A program made the translations under genes and the position numbers. From an uncultured Clostridia bacterium (GTDB lineage: Bacteria; Bacillota; Clostridia; Lachnospirales; Cellulosilyticaceae): 64,000 bases of DNA. The notes beneath the pieces are model-generated. The model saw only the letters and a program-made list of their open reading frames with translations, was not told the origin of the DNA and searched no databases. The stretch spans positions 53,689 through 117,688 of the forward strand of contig CALJNR010000028.1 of the NCBI GenBank assembly GCA_937981575.1. The letters run 5' to 3'. Positions 17,254-25,701 of this stretch are shown in pieces. Positions within the stretch are counted from its first letter, which is position 1. The number at the start of each line of letters is the position of its first letter.

Positions 17254-18680
17254 AAAGGCTTATTCTTATTGAAAAGACCATTCCATTTACTAGGGTTGCT
17301 GTGCTTACGGATTATGAACTTACTGCCACTTATATTGATTCAAATCTGAACCCTGATCTGCAGAATAAAATTATTGTAGGCCAAGTAGATAAAATAGTAA
17401 AAAATCTGAATGCTGCATTTGTAGATTATGGTGAAGAGAAAAAAGGACTGTTGCATTTATCTCAAGTGCCAAAAGCCTACCAAAATAAGATTCATCAAGG
17501 GAGCAGAGTTCCAATACAGGTCGTTAAGCAAAATGAAGGCGAAAAAGGAAATAAGTTAACGGGGAAAATCAGTTTAAAAGGTAAGTATCTCGTCTGTCTG
17601 CCTTTTGAGTCAGGGATTAACGTATCTAAAAAAATAAAGAGTCAATCGGTAAGGCATTTACTTAAAGAAGTGTTAAGTGAATTTGAGTCTCATGGATATG
17701 GTTTTATTGTAAGGACTCATGCAGAGCACATTGATATAAACGCTATCAGGGAGGATGCTGAGCTTCTTATTAAAAAGACAGATCACCTGATGCAGATTAA
17801 AGATAACCTTTCAAAGGGGACAACTTTATATGAAGAACTGCCCATGTATATTCAGATTGTAATTGAAACAATCAATTATTCTGAAGAGGCAGAAGTTGTT
17901 TGTGATGATGTAGACGTTGCGCGTCATCTAGAAAGCGTTTTTCAAGATTATATGAATGAAGAAAAGATAATAAAAATTACAATGCTGGATAATGAACAAG
18001 ATATTTTTAAAATATATGATATTCAAAAGGAGATAAATAATCTCCAGCATAGGAAGATTTGGCTTAAGAACGGCGGAAACATTATTATAGATTATATGGA
18101 AGCCTTAACCGTTATCGATGTAAACAGTGCCAAGGCTATTTTATCTAGTAATCATCGAAAAGCTGTAAAGGAACTTAACCATCTTGCAATTAAGGAAGCC
18201 ATTTTGCAGATTTTGAGAAGAAACTTATCGGGAATCATTATCATTGACCTTATTGAAATGCCCAGTGATGAGGATAAAGAAGAAGCTTATTATTATGCCA
18301 AAAAGATTATCACCGAAAGTGGGGATAAAAGAACACGTGTGTTTCCTATAACAGAAGTTGGGCTCATGCAGCTTTCAAGAAGTAAAAAATATACAAGTAT
18401 CCCTGCCAAGATATTTACACCGTGCAAAATATGTAATAGCAGCACAGGCGATCTAAGTAATGAATATCAAGTCTATCTTATTGAAAAAAAGATCAAGTTT
18501 GCAGCTTATCATACTTCAAATCAAGAGGTAACTATAAAAAGCTGTGAAGAACTGTTTCAGTATTTTAAAACTTATCATCTTACTCAGCTTCTTGAAAATA
18601 AATATGGAATAAAGATTCATCTTACTAAAATGGAGAAGCCACAACAAGAGAATTTTCTATGTGTATATTATGAAGAATAA
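17250..18680 (+). CDS. rng: Ribonuclease G/E family endoribonuclease
   Basis: This single-strand-specific RNase acts in rRNA maturation and mRNA decay. An S1-type segment (VGQVDKIVKNLNAAFVDYG, about 40-75) precedes the catalytic DNase I-like subdomain, with the magnesium-binding aspartates in TVIDVNSAK and IIIIDLIEM. PCKICNSSTG near residue 392 provides the Cys pair of the zinc link. At 476 aa it has the short RNase G architecture without a degradosome scaffold tail. It overlaps the DUF2344 gene in an ATGA. Confidence 0.93.
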   Translation: MKRLILIEKTIPFTRVAVLTDYELTATYIDSNLNPDLQNKIIVGQVDKIVKNLNAAFVDYGEEKKGLLHLSQVPKAYQNKIHQGSRVPIQVVKQNEGEKGNKLTGKISLKGKYLVCLPFESGINVSKKIKSQSVRHLLKEVLSEFESHGYGFIVRTHAEHIDINAIREDAELLIKKTDHLMQIKDNLSKGTTLYEELPMYIQIVIETINYSEEAEVVCDDVDVARHLESVFQDYMNEEKIIKITMLDNEQDIFKIYDIQKEINNLQHRKIWLKNGGNIIIDYMEALTVIDVNSAKAILSSNHRKAVKELNHLAIKEAILQILRRNLSGIIIIDLIEMPSDEDKEEAYYYAKKIITESGDKRTRVFPITEVGLMQLSRSKKYTSIPAKIFTPCKICNSSTGDLSNEYQVYLIEKKIKFAAYHTSNQEVTIKSCEELFQYFKTYHLTQLLENKYGIKIHLTKMEKPQQENFLCVYYEE

Positions 18681-18683
18681 AGA

Positions 18684-18712
18684 TTGACAGGTTCTACCTG
18701 CTGTGATAAAAT
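18684..18712 (+). promoter_or_regulatory. Strong predicted sigma-A promoter of the rplU operon
   Basis: Consensus TTGACA (18684-18689), a 17-base spacer and TAAAAT (18707-18712) with an extended -10 TGA just before it. This is among the closest matches to the vegetative consensus in the window, as expected for ribosomal protein genes. Confidence 0.88.
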
Positions 18713-18718
18713 ACTTAA

Positions 18719-18790
18719 GTGTTTTATACCGCACGAAGAGGTTTGAAACTGCAATGCAGTACCACATTCGGCGAGTCTTAAGATTGAGGA
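18719..18790 (+). ncRNA. Ribosomal protein L21 leader
   Basis: The untranslated leader between the promoter and rplU can fold. A distal CTTAAG before the hairpins (18714-18719) can pair with CTTAAG at about 18776-18781, and a tight hairpin ACTGC-AAT-GCAGT lies at 18748-18760. This position and layout fit the L21 leader family known upstream of rplU in Firmicutes, which is thought to mediate feedback control by L21. The family assignment is from position and general fold, not from a covariance-model search. Confidence 0.65.
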
Positions 18791-18799
18791 GGTGTACAC

Positions 18800-19111
18800 A
18801 TGTACGCAATTATTGAAACAGGCGGCAAACAATACAAAGTTCAGGTTGGTGACAGCATTCGTATTGAAAAGTTAAACGTAGCTCCTGGTGAATCTGTTGT
18901 TTTTGATAATGTTTTGGTTGTAGGTCAAGAAGATTCTTTAACAGTTGGTTCCCCTTATGTAAAAGGAGCAGCAGTTAAAGCAGATGTTGTAGACAATGGT
19001 AAAGGTAAAAAAATCATTGTTTACAAATATAAATCTAAAAAGACTTACCACAAAAAGAATGGTCATCGTCAACCTTTCACTAAAGTTGCAATTACTGCTA
19101 TCGAAGCATAA
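18800..19111 (+). CDS. rplU: 50S ribosomal protein L21
   Basis: A 103-aa protein with the L21 start [18 protein letters not shown] and the C-terminal rRNA-binding segment [18 protein letters not shown]. It binds 23S rRNA with L20 in the large subunit. GAGGAGGTG precedes the ATG. First gene of the rplU-prp-rpmA operon, the conserved Firmicutes order. Confidence 0.98.
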   Translation: MYAIIETGGKQYKVQVGDSIRIEKLNVAPGESVVFDNVLVVGQEDSLTVGSPYVKGAAVKADVVDNGKGKKIIVYKYKSKKTYHKKNGHRQPFTKVAITAIEA

Positions 19112-19116
19112 TTTTT

Positions 19117-19458
19117 ATGATTCGAGCAAAGTTGTATTATGATAATGATACATTAATGCGTTTTAAAATAAAAGGACATGCTGGATATGCTGCTATAGGT
19201 TCTGATATCGTATGTGCATCTGTCAGTATGTTGGTTTTTAACACAGTAAATGCTATTACAGAATTTACTGATGAACCAGTATCTATATTAAAAATGGATT
19301 TTAATAAAGGGTTTTTCGATTGCAAGTTTTCAGAGAGAAAGACCCATGAGTCTTCGGAAGAAGCTGATCTTTTGCTAAAAGCTATGATATTAGGGTTAGA
19401 TACTATTCAAAAAATGTACGGAGAAAAATACATTCAAGTAGAAATTATTAGGAGGTGA
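19117..19458 (+). CDS. prp: Ribosomal-processing cysteine protease Prp
   Basis: Prp removes the N-terminal extension of ribosomal protein L27 in Firmicutes. The catalytic His (H21 in KGHAGYAA) and Cys (C33 in SDIVCASVS) are present and spaced as in the family. The 113-aa length is normal. It lies between rplU and rpmA, whose product here carries exactly the extension Prp cleaves. The ATG has no strong ribosome site and is 5 bases after the rplU stop, which suggests translational coupling and low expression. Confidence 0.93.
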   Translation: MIRAKLYYDNDTLMRFKIKGHAGYAAIGSDIVCASVSMLVFNTVNAITEFTDEPVSILKMDFNKGFFDCKFSERKTHESSEEADLLLKAMILGLDTIQKMYGEKYIQVEIIRR

Positions 19459-19463
19459 GTTAG

Positions 19464-19754
19464 ATGTTACGTTTCGACCTTCAGTTTTTTGCTCATAAAA
19501 AGGGAGTTGGATCCACTAAAAACGGTCGTGACTCTGAATCTAAGCGCTTAGGTGCTAAAAGAGCAGATGGACAATATGTGCAAGCTGGCAATATTTTATA
19601 CCGTCAAAGAGGAACAAAAATTCATCCAGGTGAAAATGTAGGCCGCGGTGGTGATGATACATTATTCGCATTAGTAAGCGGAAAAGTTAAATTTGAACGT
19701 AAAGGCAGAGATAAAAAACAAGTTTCTGTATATCCGGTTGCACAAGAAGCATAA
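19464..19754 (+). CDS. rpmA: 50S ribosomal protein L27 with cleavable N-terminal extension
   Basis: L27 reaches the peptidyl transferase centre with its N terminus. The product starts [18 protein letters not shown]; in Firmicutes the first nine or so residues through QFFA are removed by Prp, leaving a terminus that begins at HKKG here. The rest ([27 protein letters not shown]) is standard L27. The 96-aa length is normal. AGGAGGTGAG precedes the ATG. It is the last gene of the rplU operon. Confidence 0.97.
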   Translation: MLRFDLQFFAHKKGVGSTKNGRDSESKRLGAKRADGQYVQAGNILYRQRGTKIHPGENVGRGGDDTLFALVSGKVKFERKGRDKKQVSVYPVAQEA

Positions 19755-19761
19755 CTATTGT

Positions 19762-19797
19762 AGAAGGTTTCAATATTTAATTGAAACCTTCTTTTTA
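19762..19797 (+). terminator. Rho-independent terminator of the rplU-prp-rpmA operon
   Basis: A perfect 13-bp stem (19762-19774 with 19780-19792) with a 5-base loop runs into TTTTTATT. Confidence 0.92.
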
Positions 19798-19851
19798 TTC
19801 ATTATGAAATATTAAAAAGTGCGCAAACTATAAAATGAAGGGAGTGAAGTT

Positions 19852-21129
19852 ATGTTTGTAGATAAAGTGAAAATATTTGTGAGATCTGGCAAAGGCGGCG
19901 ACGGTCATGTTTCCTTTAGGAGAGAAAAATATGTTCCTAATGGTGGTCCGGACGGTGGCGACGGAGGCCGAGGCGGACATATTATTTTTGAAGTTGATCC
20001 AGGGATTAATACATTAATGCAGTTTAGACATAACAGACATTATAAAGCACAAGATGGAGAAAGTGGCGGGAAAAAGCGCTGTCATGGAAAAGACGGAGCA
20101 GATTTAGTGATCAGAGTACCTCAAGGAACTGTACTAAGGGAAGCCGAATCGTTAAAGGTTATTGCAGATCTTCATGCACTTAATCAAAGAGAAATTATTT
20201 TCAGCGGTGGGAAAGGTGGCAGGGGTAACCAACACTTTGCAACGGCGACAAGACAAGCACCAAGATATGCTGAAAAAGGGCAGTCCGCTAAGGAATACTG
20301 GATTGTTCTGGAACTAAAAATGATTGCGGATGTAGGTCTCGTAGGGTATCCAAATGTAGGTAAGTCGACATTGTTATCTATGGTAAGTAATGCACAGCCT
20401 AAAATTGCTAATTATCATTTTACAACGCTGTCGCCAAATTTAGGAGTTATTACTAATAAGCATGGCAAACAGTTTGTTATGGCGGATATTCCAGGGCTTA
20501 TTGAAGGCGCTGCTGAAGGGGTAGGGCTAGGGCATGACTTTTTAAGACATGTTGAACGTACAAAGGTGCTTATTCATGTAGTTGATGCTGCTGGTACAGA
20601 AGGCAGAGACCCGGTTCAAGATATTTATACGATTCAAAAGGAAATGAATTTATATAATGATGAGATGCTTAAAAATAAGCCGCAAATTATTGCTGCAAAT
20701 AAAATCGACATTGATAATTGTACAGAAAATATTGAGAGATTAAAGGCTGAGTTTGAACCGCAAGGGATAGAAGTCATTCCAATTTCTGCCGCGGGCAATC
20801 AAAATTTGCAGGAACTTATGCAAAAAACAGCAGCCTTGCTGGCACAAGTTGCTGATCAGACCGTTATTTTTGAGCCTGAGTTTGAAGAATTAAGTGATAT
20901 GTCGAATCTGCCGTTCACTGTGACTAAAGTTGAAGACGACTATTACGCAGTAGAAGGTGTTGGTGTTGAAAGAATGATAGGTTATACATCGCTCGACACT
21001 GAGAAAGGTTTTGCATTTTTCCAGAAGTATCTGCGTGAAAAAGGTATTGTAGATGCCCTTGAAGAAGCAGGTATCCAAGAAGGCGATACAGTTAGAATTT
21101 ATGATTTAGAATTTGAATATTTCAAATAG
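19852..21129 (+). CDS. obgE: GTPase ObgE/CgtA
   Basis: Obg is an essential GTPase in 50S assembly and stress or sporulation signalling. The glycine-rich Obg domain (about 1-158, with GGDGGRGG-type repeats) is followed by the G domain (P-loop GYPNVGKST, switch DIPGLIEGAAEG, NKID) and an OCT domain (about 345-425, SNLPFTVTKVEDDYYAVEG). All three domains are complete at 425 aa. It follows rpmA as in Bacillus. Confidence 0.97.
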   Translation: MFVDKVKIFVRSGKGGDGHVSFRREKYVPNGGPDGGDGGRGGHIIFEVDPGINTLMQFRHNRHYKAQDGESGGKKRCHGKDGADLVIRVPQGTVLREAESLKVIADLHALNQREIIFSGGKGGRGNQHFATATRQAPRYAEKGQSAKEYWIVLELKMIADVGLVGYPNVGKSTLLSMVSNAQPKIANYHFTTLSPNLGVITNKHGKQFVMADIPGLIEGAAEGVGLGHDFLRHVERTKVLIHVVDAAGTEGRDPVQDIYTIQKEMNLYNDEMLKNKPQIIAANKIDIDNCTENIERLKAEFEPQGIEVIPISAAGNQNLQELMQKTAALLAQVADQTVIFEPEFEELSDMSNLPFTVTKVEDDYYAVEGVGVERMIGYTSLDTEKGFAFFQKYLREKGIVDALEEAGIQEGDTVRIYDLEFEYFK

Positions 21130-21142
21130 AAAGGATGAAGAG

Positions 21143-21439
21143 ATGCAAAATATTACAAGTAAGCAAAGAGCCTATTTAAAATCTTTAGCTCAGACATTAG
21201 ACCCTATATTTCAAATAGGCAAAAATGGTATTACCCCTGAGCTTACAGAAGCCATTGATTTGGCCTTGGAAGCTAGAGAAATCATAAAAGTCAGCGTGCT
21301 TAATAACTGCCTGTTAGAACCTAAGTATATTAGTGAAGTCCTAAGTGAAAGAACCCGTTCGATACCTGTTCAGATCATTGGAAAAAAAATTGTTTTTTAT
21401 AAACCATCCAAGAAGAATCCTAAAATTCTTTTACCTTAA
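21143..21439 (+). CDS. yhbY: CRM-domain RNA-binding protein, YhbY family
   Basis: A 98-aa CRM-domain protein linked to 50S subunit assembly. TSKQRAYLKSLAQTLDPIFQIGKNGI and the basic C terminus match YhbY/YqeI. The start was set at the ATG after AAAGGATGAAGAG; an in-frame ATG at 21113 overlaps obgE and would add ten unrelated residues. In Bacillus the homologue yqeI lies beside nadD and yqeK, as here. Confidence 0.9.
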   Translation: MQNITSKQRAYLKSLAQTLDPIFQIGKNGITPELTEAIDLALEAREIIKVSVLNNCLLEPKYISEVLSERTRSIPVQIIGKKIVFYKPSKKNPKILLP

Positions 21440-21446
21440 TTTGAAC

Positions 21447-21480
21447 ATAAGAGTTGATCGCTAAATCAGCTCTTATATTT
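21447..21480 (+). terminator. Probable terminator after yhbY
   Basis: A 12-bp stem (21447-21458 with 21465-21476, one G-U pair) with a 6-base loop is followed by a T-rich but interrupted tract. Confidence 0.6.
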
Positions 21481-21608
21481 TATTATTTAATTTTTGTAAA
21501 AGTAGGTTATAATATAAAAGATGCATTGTGATAAAAACCATTTTGAGTCATTTGTACATCGTGAACTTGGTTTTAATCTGTTACTTACTTTAAAGGAGAA
21601 GCAGCTTT

Positions 21609-22826
21609 ATGCGAATGAAAGAAAAAGCTATTAGTAAGTTAGCTATAATGGGAGGAACATTTGACCCAATACATATAGGTCATCTCGTCACGGCTGAAGA
21701 AGTAAGACACGAATTTAATATTGATGAGGTCCTTTTCGTGCCTACTGGGCATCCTCCGCATAAGTCTAATATGAATATGACAACAAGTGAGCATAGGTAT
21801 TTAATGACGGTATTAGCTACAGCTGCTAATGCGCATTTTAAGGTGTCGAGACTTGAAATAGACCGTGAGGGGGTTACATATACTATCGACACAGTTAAAG
21901 AGCTCAAAAAAATATATGGTAAGCAGGTAACAATCTATTTTATAACGGGAGCAGATGCTATCCATAAAATATTAACATGGAAAGAATCAGAAGAACTACT
22001 TCAAATTTGTGAGTTTGTAGCTGTAACAAGACCAGGCTACAACAAACAAGAACTATTAGGGCAAATTGAAGAGCTGAACAGAAATTATCAAAGCAGCATA
22101 CATTTTTTGGAGGTTCCTGCACTTGCTATTTCTTCATCAAATATTCGAGAAAGAATTCATAACATGAGGCCCATTAAATACTTAGTCCCAGAAGAGGTAG
22201 AGAATTATATTAAGAAGTATAATTTATATGAGTATAAAATATGTCTTACAGCAAAAGAACGAGAGCAAATGTGTAATTATGTTGCTTCTAAAATGTCACC
22301 TAAACGCTATGCACATACAAGAGGCGTAATAGAAATGGCACTGGAATTTGGGAATATCTATAAAATCAGCTGTGATGAAGTGTTTATTGCAGCATTATTC
22401 CATGATGTGGCTAAGGAACTTCCTCAGGATGAAAAACATGCTGTATGTGCAAAATATGCTATAGAACTTGATACGTTTGAAGCAAGGCATATTCATCTAG
22501 CCCATGGAAAAATTGGTGCTGCTATCCTAGAGCATGAATGGGGTATTCATAAGCCTTCTATTCTAGATAGTGTCAGATATCATACAGTAGGCAGAGAAGG
22601 TATGTGCGATTTAGAGAAAATTATCTATTTAGCGGATATGACAGAAGAAGGCAGAAGTCCTTACAAAGGTAAAGAACAAATTAAACATTTAGCACTCTAT
22701 GATTTAAACCGCGCCATGTATAAAGCCCTTTATTCATCATATAGTTATGTGACAAATATTTTAAAACAAGAAATTCATCCTGTTACACATAAATTACTAG
22801 AATATTATAAACAGTATGATTTATAA
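21609..22826 (+). CDS. nadD: Fused nicotinate-nucleotide adenylyltransferase NadD and HD-domain hydrolase YqeK
   Basis: Two enzymes are joined in one 405-aa chain. Residues 1-200 form NadD (NaMN to NaAD in NAD synthesis), with GGTFDPIHIGHL and the ISSSNIRERI motif. Residues about 210-405 form YqeK, a symmetrical Ap4A hydrolase of the HD family, with YAHTRGV, ALFHDVAKEL, YHTVGREGM and LADMTEEGR. In Bacillus these are adjacent separate genes (nadD-yqeK-rsfS). No stop or frameshift lies between the halves, so the fusion is real at the sequence level. A second in-frame ATG is two codons in. Confidence 0.94.
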   Translation: MRMKEKAISKLAIMGGTFDPIHIGHLVTAEEVRHEFNIDEVLFVPTGHPPHKSNMNMTTSEHRYLMTVLATAANAHFKVSRLEIDREGVTYTIDTVKELKKIYGKQVTIYFITGADAIHKILTWKESEELLQICEFVAVTRPGYNKQELLGQIEELNRNYQSSIHFLEVPALAISSSNIRERIHNMRPIKYLVPEEVENYIKKYNLYEYKICLTAKEREQMCNYVASKMSPKRYAHTRGVIEMALEFGNIYKISCDEVFIAALFHDVAKELPQDEKHAVCAKYAIELDTFEARHIHLAHGKIGAAILEHEWGIHKPSILDSVRYHTVGREGMCDLEKIIYLADMTEEGRSPYKGKEQIKHLALYDLNRAMYKALYSSYSYVTNILKQEIHPVTHKLLEYYKQYDL

Positions 22827-22856
22827 TACCGATTAGATAAATAATAAGGAGGCGTT

Positions 22857-23834
22857 ATGAATACAATATTAGTACAAGCTATTATTTTAGTAGTGGGGTT
22901 TCTTGTTCTTATTAAAGGAGCAGATTATTTTATAGACGGGGCTTCTTCAATAGCGAAACATCTTAATGTGCCTGATATATTAATTGGATTAACAATTATA
23001 GCATTTGGAACAAGTGCCCCAGAAGCAGCTGTCAGTATAAAAGCTATGCTTAGTCAAAATAGTGATATAGTACTTGGCAATATCATTGGCAGTAATATTT
23101 TAAATATTCTTCTTATATTAGGTGTTTCTGCAATGATTGCCCCTATTCGCGTTAAAAACAATACGATAAAAAAAGAAATCCCATTTTTGATGTTAGTATC
23201 ACTATTAATGAGCGTGCTCTTTTTTGATACGCGTTTGCAAAATGGGCCCCTTGACATGATTTCAAGAAGTGATGGAATTGTTATCTTAATTGTTTTTACT
23301 ATCTTTATCTATTATTTAATTCAGCTTGCAAAAAATGGGCAAAGTGAAGTCATTGAAGCAAAATATTCATTAAAATCAGCAATAGTTTATACGCTTTTAG
23401 GTCTAGCAGCTATTATTATTGGAGGTAATTTTGTAGTAGGAGCTGCAAGTAAAATAGCAGTAGCATTGGGCATTAGTCAAAGGTTTATAGGTTTAACAAT
23501 CGTTGCAATTGGGACGTCGCTTCCTGAACTTGTAACATCCGTTGTAGCTGCGAAAAAAGGCAAGCAAGATTTGGCTATTGGAAATATTATAGGAAGTAAT
23601 ATCTTTAATATATGCTTTGTTGCAGGACTACCAGCGGCACTTTTGGGAAATATTATACCTAAAGATCCAGTAGGCCTTGACTTAATGGTAATGATCTTTT
23701 GTACATTTGTACTTTATTTATTTAGTAAATCAGAACGCGAAATCTCTAAAAATGAGGGGAAAGTGTTCTTAATAATGTTTGTAATTTATTATGGCTACTT
23801 AGTCGTTTCGCAACTTAATTTTTTGGCTGCTTAA
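22857..23834 (+). CDS. Calcium/sodium antiporter, CaCA family
   Basis: A polytopic membrane protein of 325 aa with about ten helices and the two inverted alpha repeats of the CaCA superfamily: GLTIIAFGTSAPEAAVS with GNIIGSNILN in the first half, and GLTIVAIGTSLPELVTS with GNIIGSNIFN in the second. The conserved acidic residues of both repeats are intact, so the ion-exchange site is complete. It resembles YrbG. It is inserted between nadD-yqeK and rsfS, which are adjacent in many relatives. GGAGG precedes the ATG. Confidence 0.92.
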   Translation: MNTILVQAIILVVGFLVLIKGADYFIDGASSIAKHLNVPDILIGLTIIAFGTSAPEAAVSIKAMLSQNSDIVLGNIIGSNILNILLILGVSAMIAPIRVKNNTIKKEIPFLMLVSLLMSVLFFDTRLQNGPLDMISRSDGIVILIVFTIFIYYLIQLAKNGQSEVIEAKYSLKSAIVYTLLGLAAIIIGGNFVVGAASKIAVALGISQRFIGLTIVAIGTSLPELVTSVVAAKKGKQDLAIGNIIGSNIFNICFVAGLPAALLGNIIPKDPVGLDLMVMIFCTFVLYLFSKSEREISKNEGKVFLIMFVIYYGYLVVSQLNFLAA

Positions 23835-23853
23835 GAAAGGAGATTTTAATAAC

Positions 23854-24198
23854 TTGGATAATAACACATTGATTCTGGCTAAACAGATCTATGACGCCAT
23901 TAACCGAAAGAAAGCGGTTAATATTGAAGTATTAGATGTTCATCAACTAACGACGTTAACTGATATATTTATTATTGCAACGGCAAATAACATCAGACAA
24001 ACGCAAGCTATCGCCGATGAAATTGAGGAAGTACTTACAAAAGAGCAGATCATTCTAAAACAGAAAGAAGGGTATACAACAGCAAAATGGATTTTACTCG
24101 ATTATGGGAATATCATTGTTCACATTCTTCATGAAGAAGATGCATCTTTTTATGCACTAGGAAGACTTTGGAAGGACGCTAAAAGTATAACCTTTTAA
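23854..24198 (+). CDS. rsfS: Ribosomal silencing factor RsfS
   Basis: RsfS binds L14 and blocks subunit joining in starved cells. Motifs include DVHQLTTLTDIFIIATANN and WILLDYGNIIVHILHEE. The start is TTG (MDNNTLILA) after AAAGGAGAT; the length of 114 aa is normal. A long perfect inverted repeat terminates it against the convergent gene. Confidence 0.95.
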   Translation: MDNNTLILAKQIYDAINRKKAVNIEVLDVHQLTTLTDIFIIATANNIRQTQAIADEIEEVLTKEQIILKQKEGYTTAKWILLDYGNIIVHILHEEDASFYALGRLWKDAKSITF

Positions 24199-24209
24199 TT
24201 AGTAGTACT

Positions 24210-24263
24210 AAATAATAAAGGGCTAAAACATTACGTATGCAATGTTTTAGCCCTTTATTATTT
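24210..24263. terminator. Bidirectional terminator between rsfS and the carboxypeptidase gene
   Basis: A perfect 23-bp inverted repeat (24210-24232 with 24241-24263) with an 8-base loop. A/T-rich flanks give T-tracts on both strands. The right arm covers the last codons of the convergent minus-strand gene. Confidence 0.9.
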
Positions 24264-25586
24264 AAGATGTCTGTCAAATTTTAACTTCATGATTTTTCTT
24301 CGTCTTCTTTTTTTAACAGTGCGTATACGTATTGCTAATAGCCCCATAATGAGCAGCGTAACAAAAATAGCAACATAAATAGATTTATCAGAAAATATTT
24401 TTGTATGAACTGGAACAACTGTAGCATAAGGTGAAGGTGAAAATTCAATATCTTTTATAAGTAAATTGTTTTTTGCAAGCACCTGCGTGCCATGTAAATA
24501 AGTAATTTGGCCAATGACATTGCCTTTTTGGGAGCCGATTTCAATGTATTCGGGAAGGTCGATGTGTGTTGTAATATCTCTTTCCTTAATATCTTTTCTT
24601 ACAAGTACTGAGAGTGGGTCTTCTGCTGAAATAGCACAGTTCCCTGCCTGATAAAGTTTGCCGCTTTTTACTGAATACATAGGCAGTGTCTTCAAAGTAG
24701 TGTTAGGATTATGAAGATTTAAGGTGCGATAAGAGTTAATGCCATAATCCAGCAGTTTATTGGTATCTTTATACAGACTATCTTTTTCAGATTTTAAAAT
24801 GACAACAATGAGTTCAATATCTCCATGTTTGGCAATGGTAACTAGTGTATGTCTTGCTATATCTGTATAACCCGTTTTACCCCCTATAACATCTGGCCTA
24901 TACATTTTACTATCTCGCTGCTGGTTCATCAAGCGATGCTGCTGAGAAAGATATCTTGTTTCGGTTGTTTTATTTGTATTAGGTATTTGATACGTAGTAT
25001 GGTTCATGATTTCAGTAAAATAGGAGTTATTGTAAATATAGCTTGCAATAAGTGCCATATCATAAGCTGTTGTATACTGATTGTCATTATGAAGTCCATG
25101 AGGATTCACAAAGTTCGTATTAACAGCGCCTAATTCCTTAGCTCGGTCTGTCATTTTGATGGCGAAGTTTTCAATGGACCCACTGGCAGCTTCAGCCAGG
25201 CCGTTAGCTACTTCGTTGGCAGACATCAAGAGGACGCCATGAAGAGCTTGATCTACAGTTATTTGTTCACCTACATCCATACCGATGTGACTGCTGCCTC
25301 TTTCAATACTAAAAATAGCTTCCTTAGAAAATGTAATAATGTCCGTAGGGGAAAGATTTTCAATAGCTAAAAGAGCAGTCATAATTTTGGTAATACTCGC
25401 AGGATACTGTTTTTTATAAGCATTTTTTTCAAATAAAACAGTTTTAGATTTTGCATCAATCAATATGGCTGATTCGGCATCTATAATTGGAGAAGCGGTA
25501 GCAGTAGAAGCAGCCATGGAATAAGTTGGAAAAACACAACTTAACATAAGAAAGATGCCAATTAGTAAATTAAGTTTACGTTTCAT
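24258..25586 (-). CDS. D-alanyl-D-alanine carboxypeptidase, S11 family
   Basis: This low-molecular-weight PBP trims the terminal D-Ala of peptidoglycan stems. A signal peptide (about 1-25) precedes the peptidase domain with SITK (in YPASITKIMTAL), SAN (in SANEVANGLAEA) and KTG (in GGKTGYTD). A PBP5-like C-terminal beta domain follows, then a membrane helix near 405-425 with a very basic tail (KKRRRRK), so the enzyme is anchored by a true helix rather than an amphipathic one. At 442 aa it fits the DacF/DacB group; which paralogue it is cannot be told. A sporulation role is possible but not shown. Confidence 0.92.
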   Translation of the reverse strand: MKRKLNLLIGIFLMLSCVFPTYSMAASTATASPIIDAESAILIDAKSKTVLFEKNAYKKQYPASITKIMTALLAIENLSPTDIITFSKEAIFSIERGSSHIGMDVGEQITVDQALHGVLLMSANEVANGLAEAASGSIENFAIKMTDRAKELGAVNTNFVNPHGLHNDNQYTTAYDMALIASYIYNNSYFTEIMNHTTYQIPNTNKTTETRYLSQQHRLMNQQRDSKMYRPDVIGGKTGYTDIARHTLVTIAKHGDIELIVVILKSEKDSLYKDTNKLLDYGINSYRTLNLHNPNTTLKTLPMYSVKSGKLYQAGNCAISAEDPLSVLVRKDIKERDITTHIDLPEYIEIGSQKGNVIGQITYLHGTQVLAKNNLLIKDIEFSPSPYATVVPVHTKIFSDKSIYVAIFVTLLIMGLLAIRIRTVKKRRRRKIMKLKFDRHLK

Positions 25587-25701
25587 ATGTTAGTTATACT
25601 CCTTTCAACCTTTATAGTATATCAGATTTATCTAAAATTAGTAAGGCTAAATAGTCTAATTTATTAAAAATATGTTAACACTTTGTATGTGAGGTGATTA
25701 T

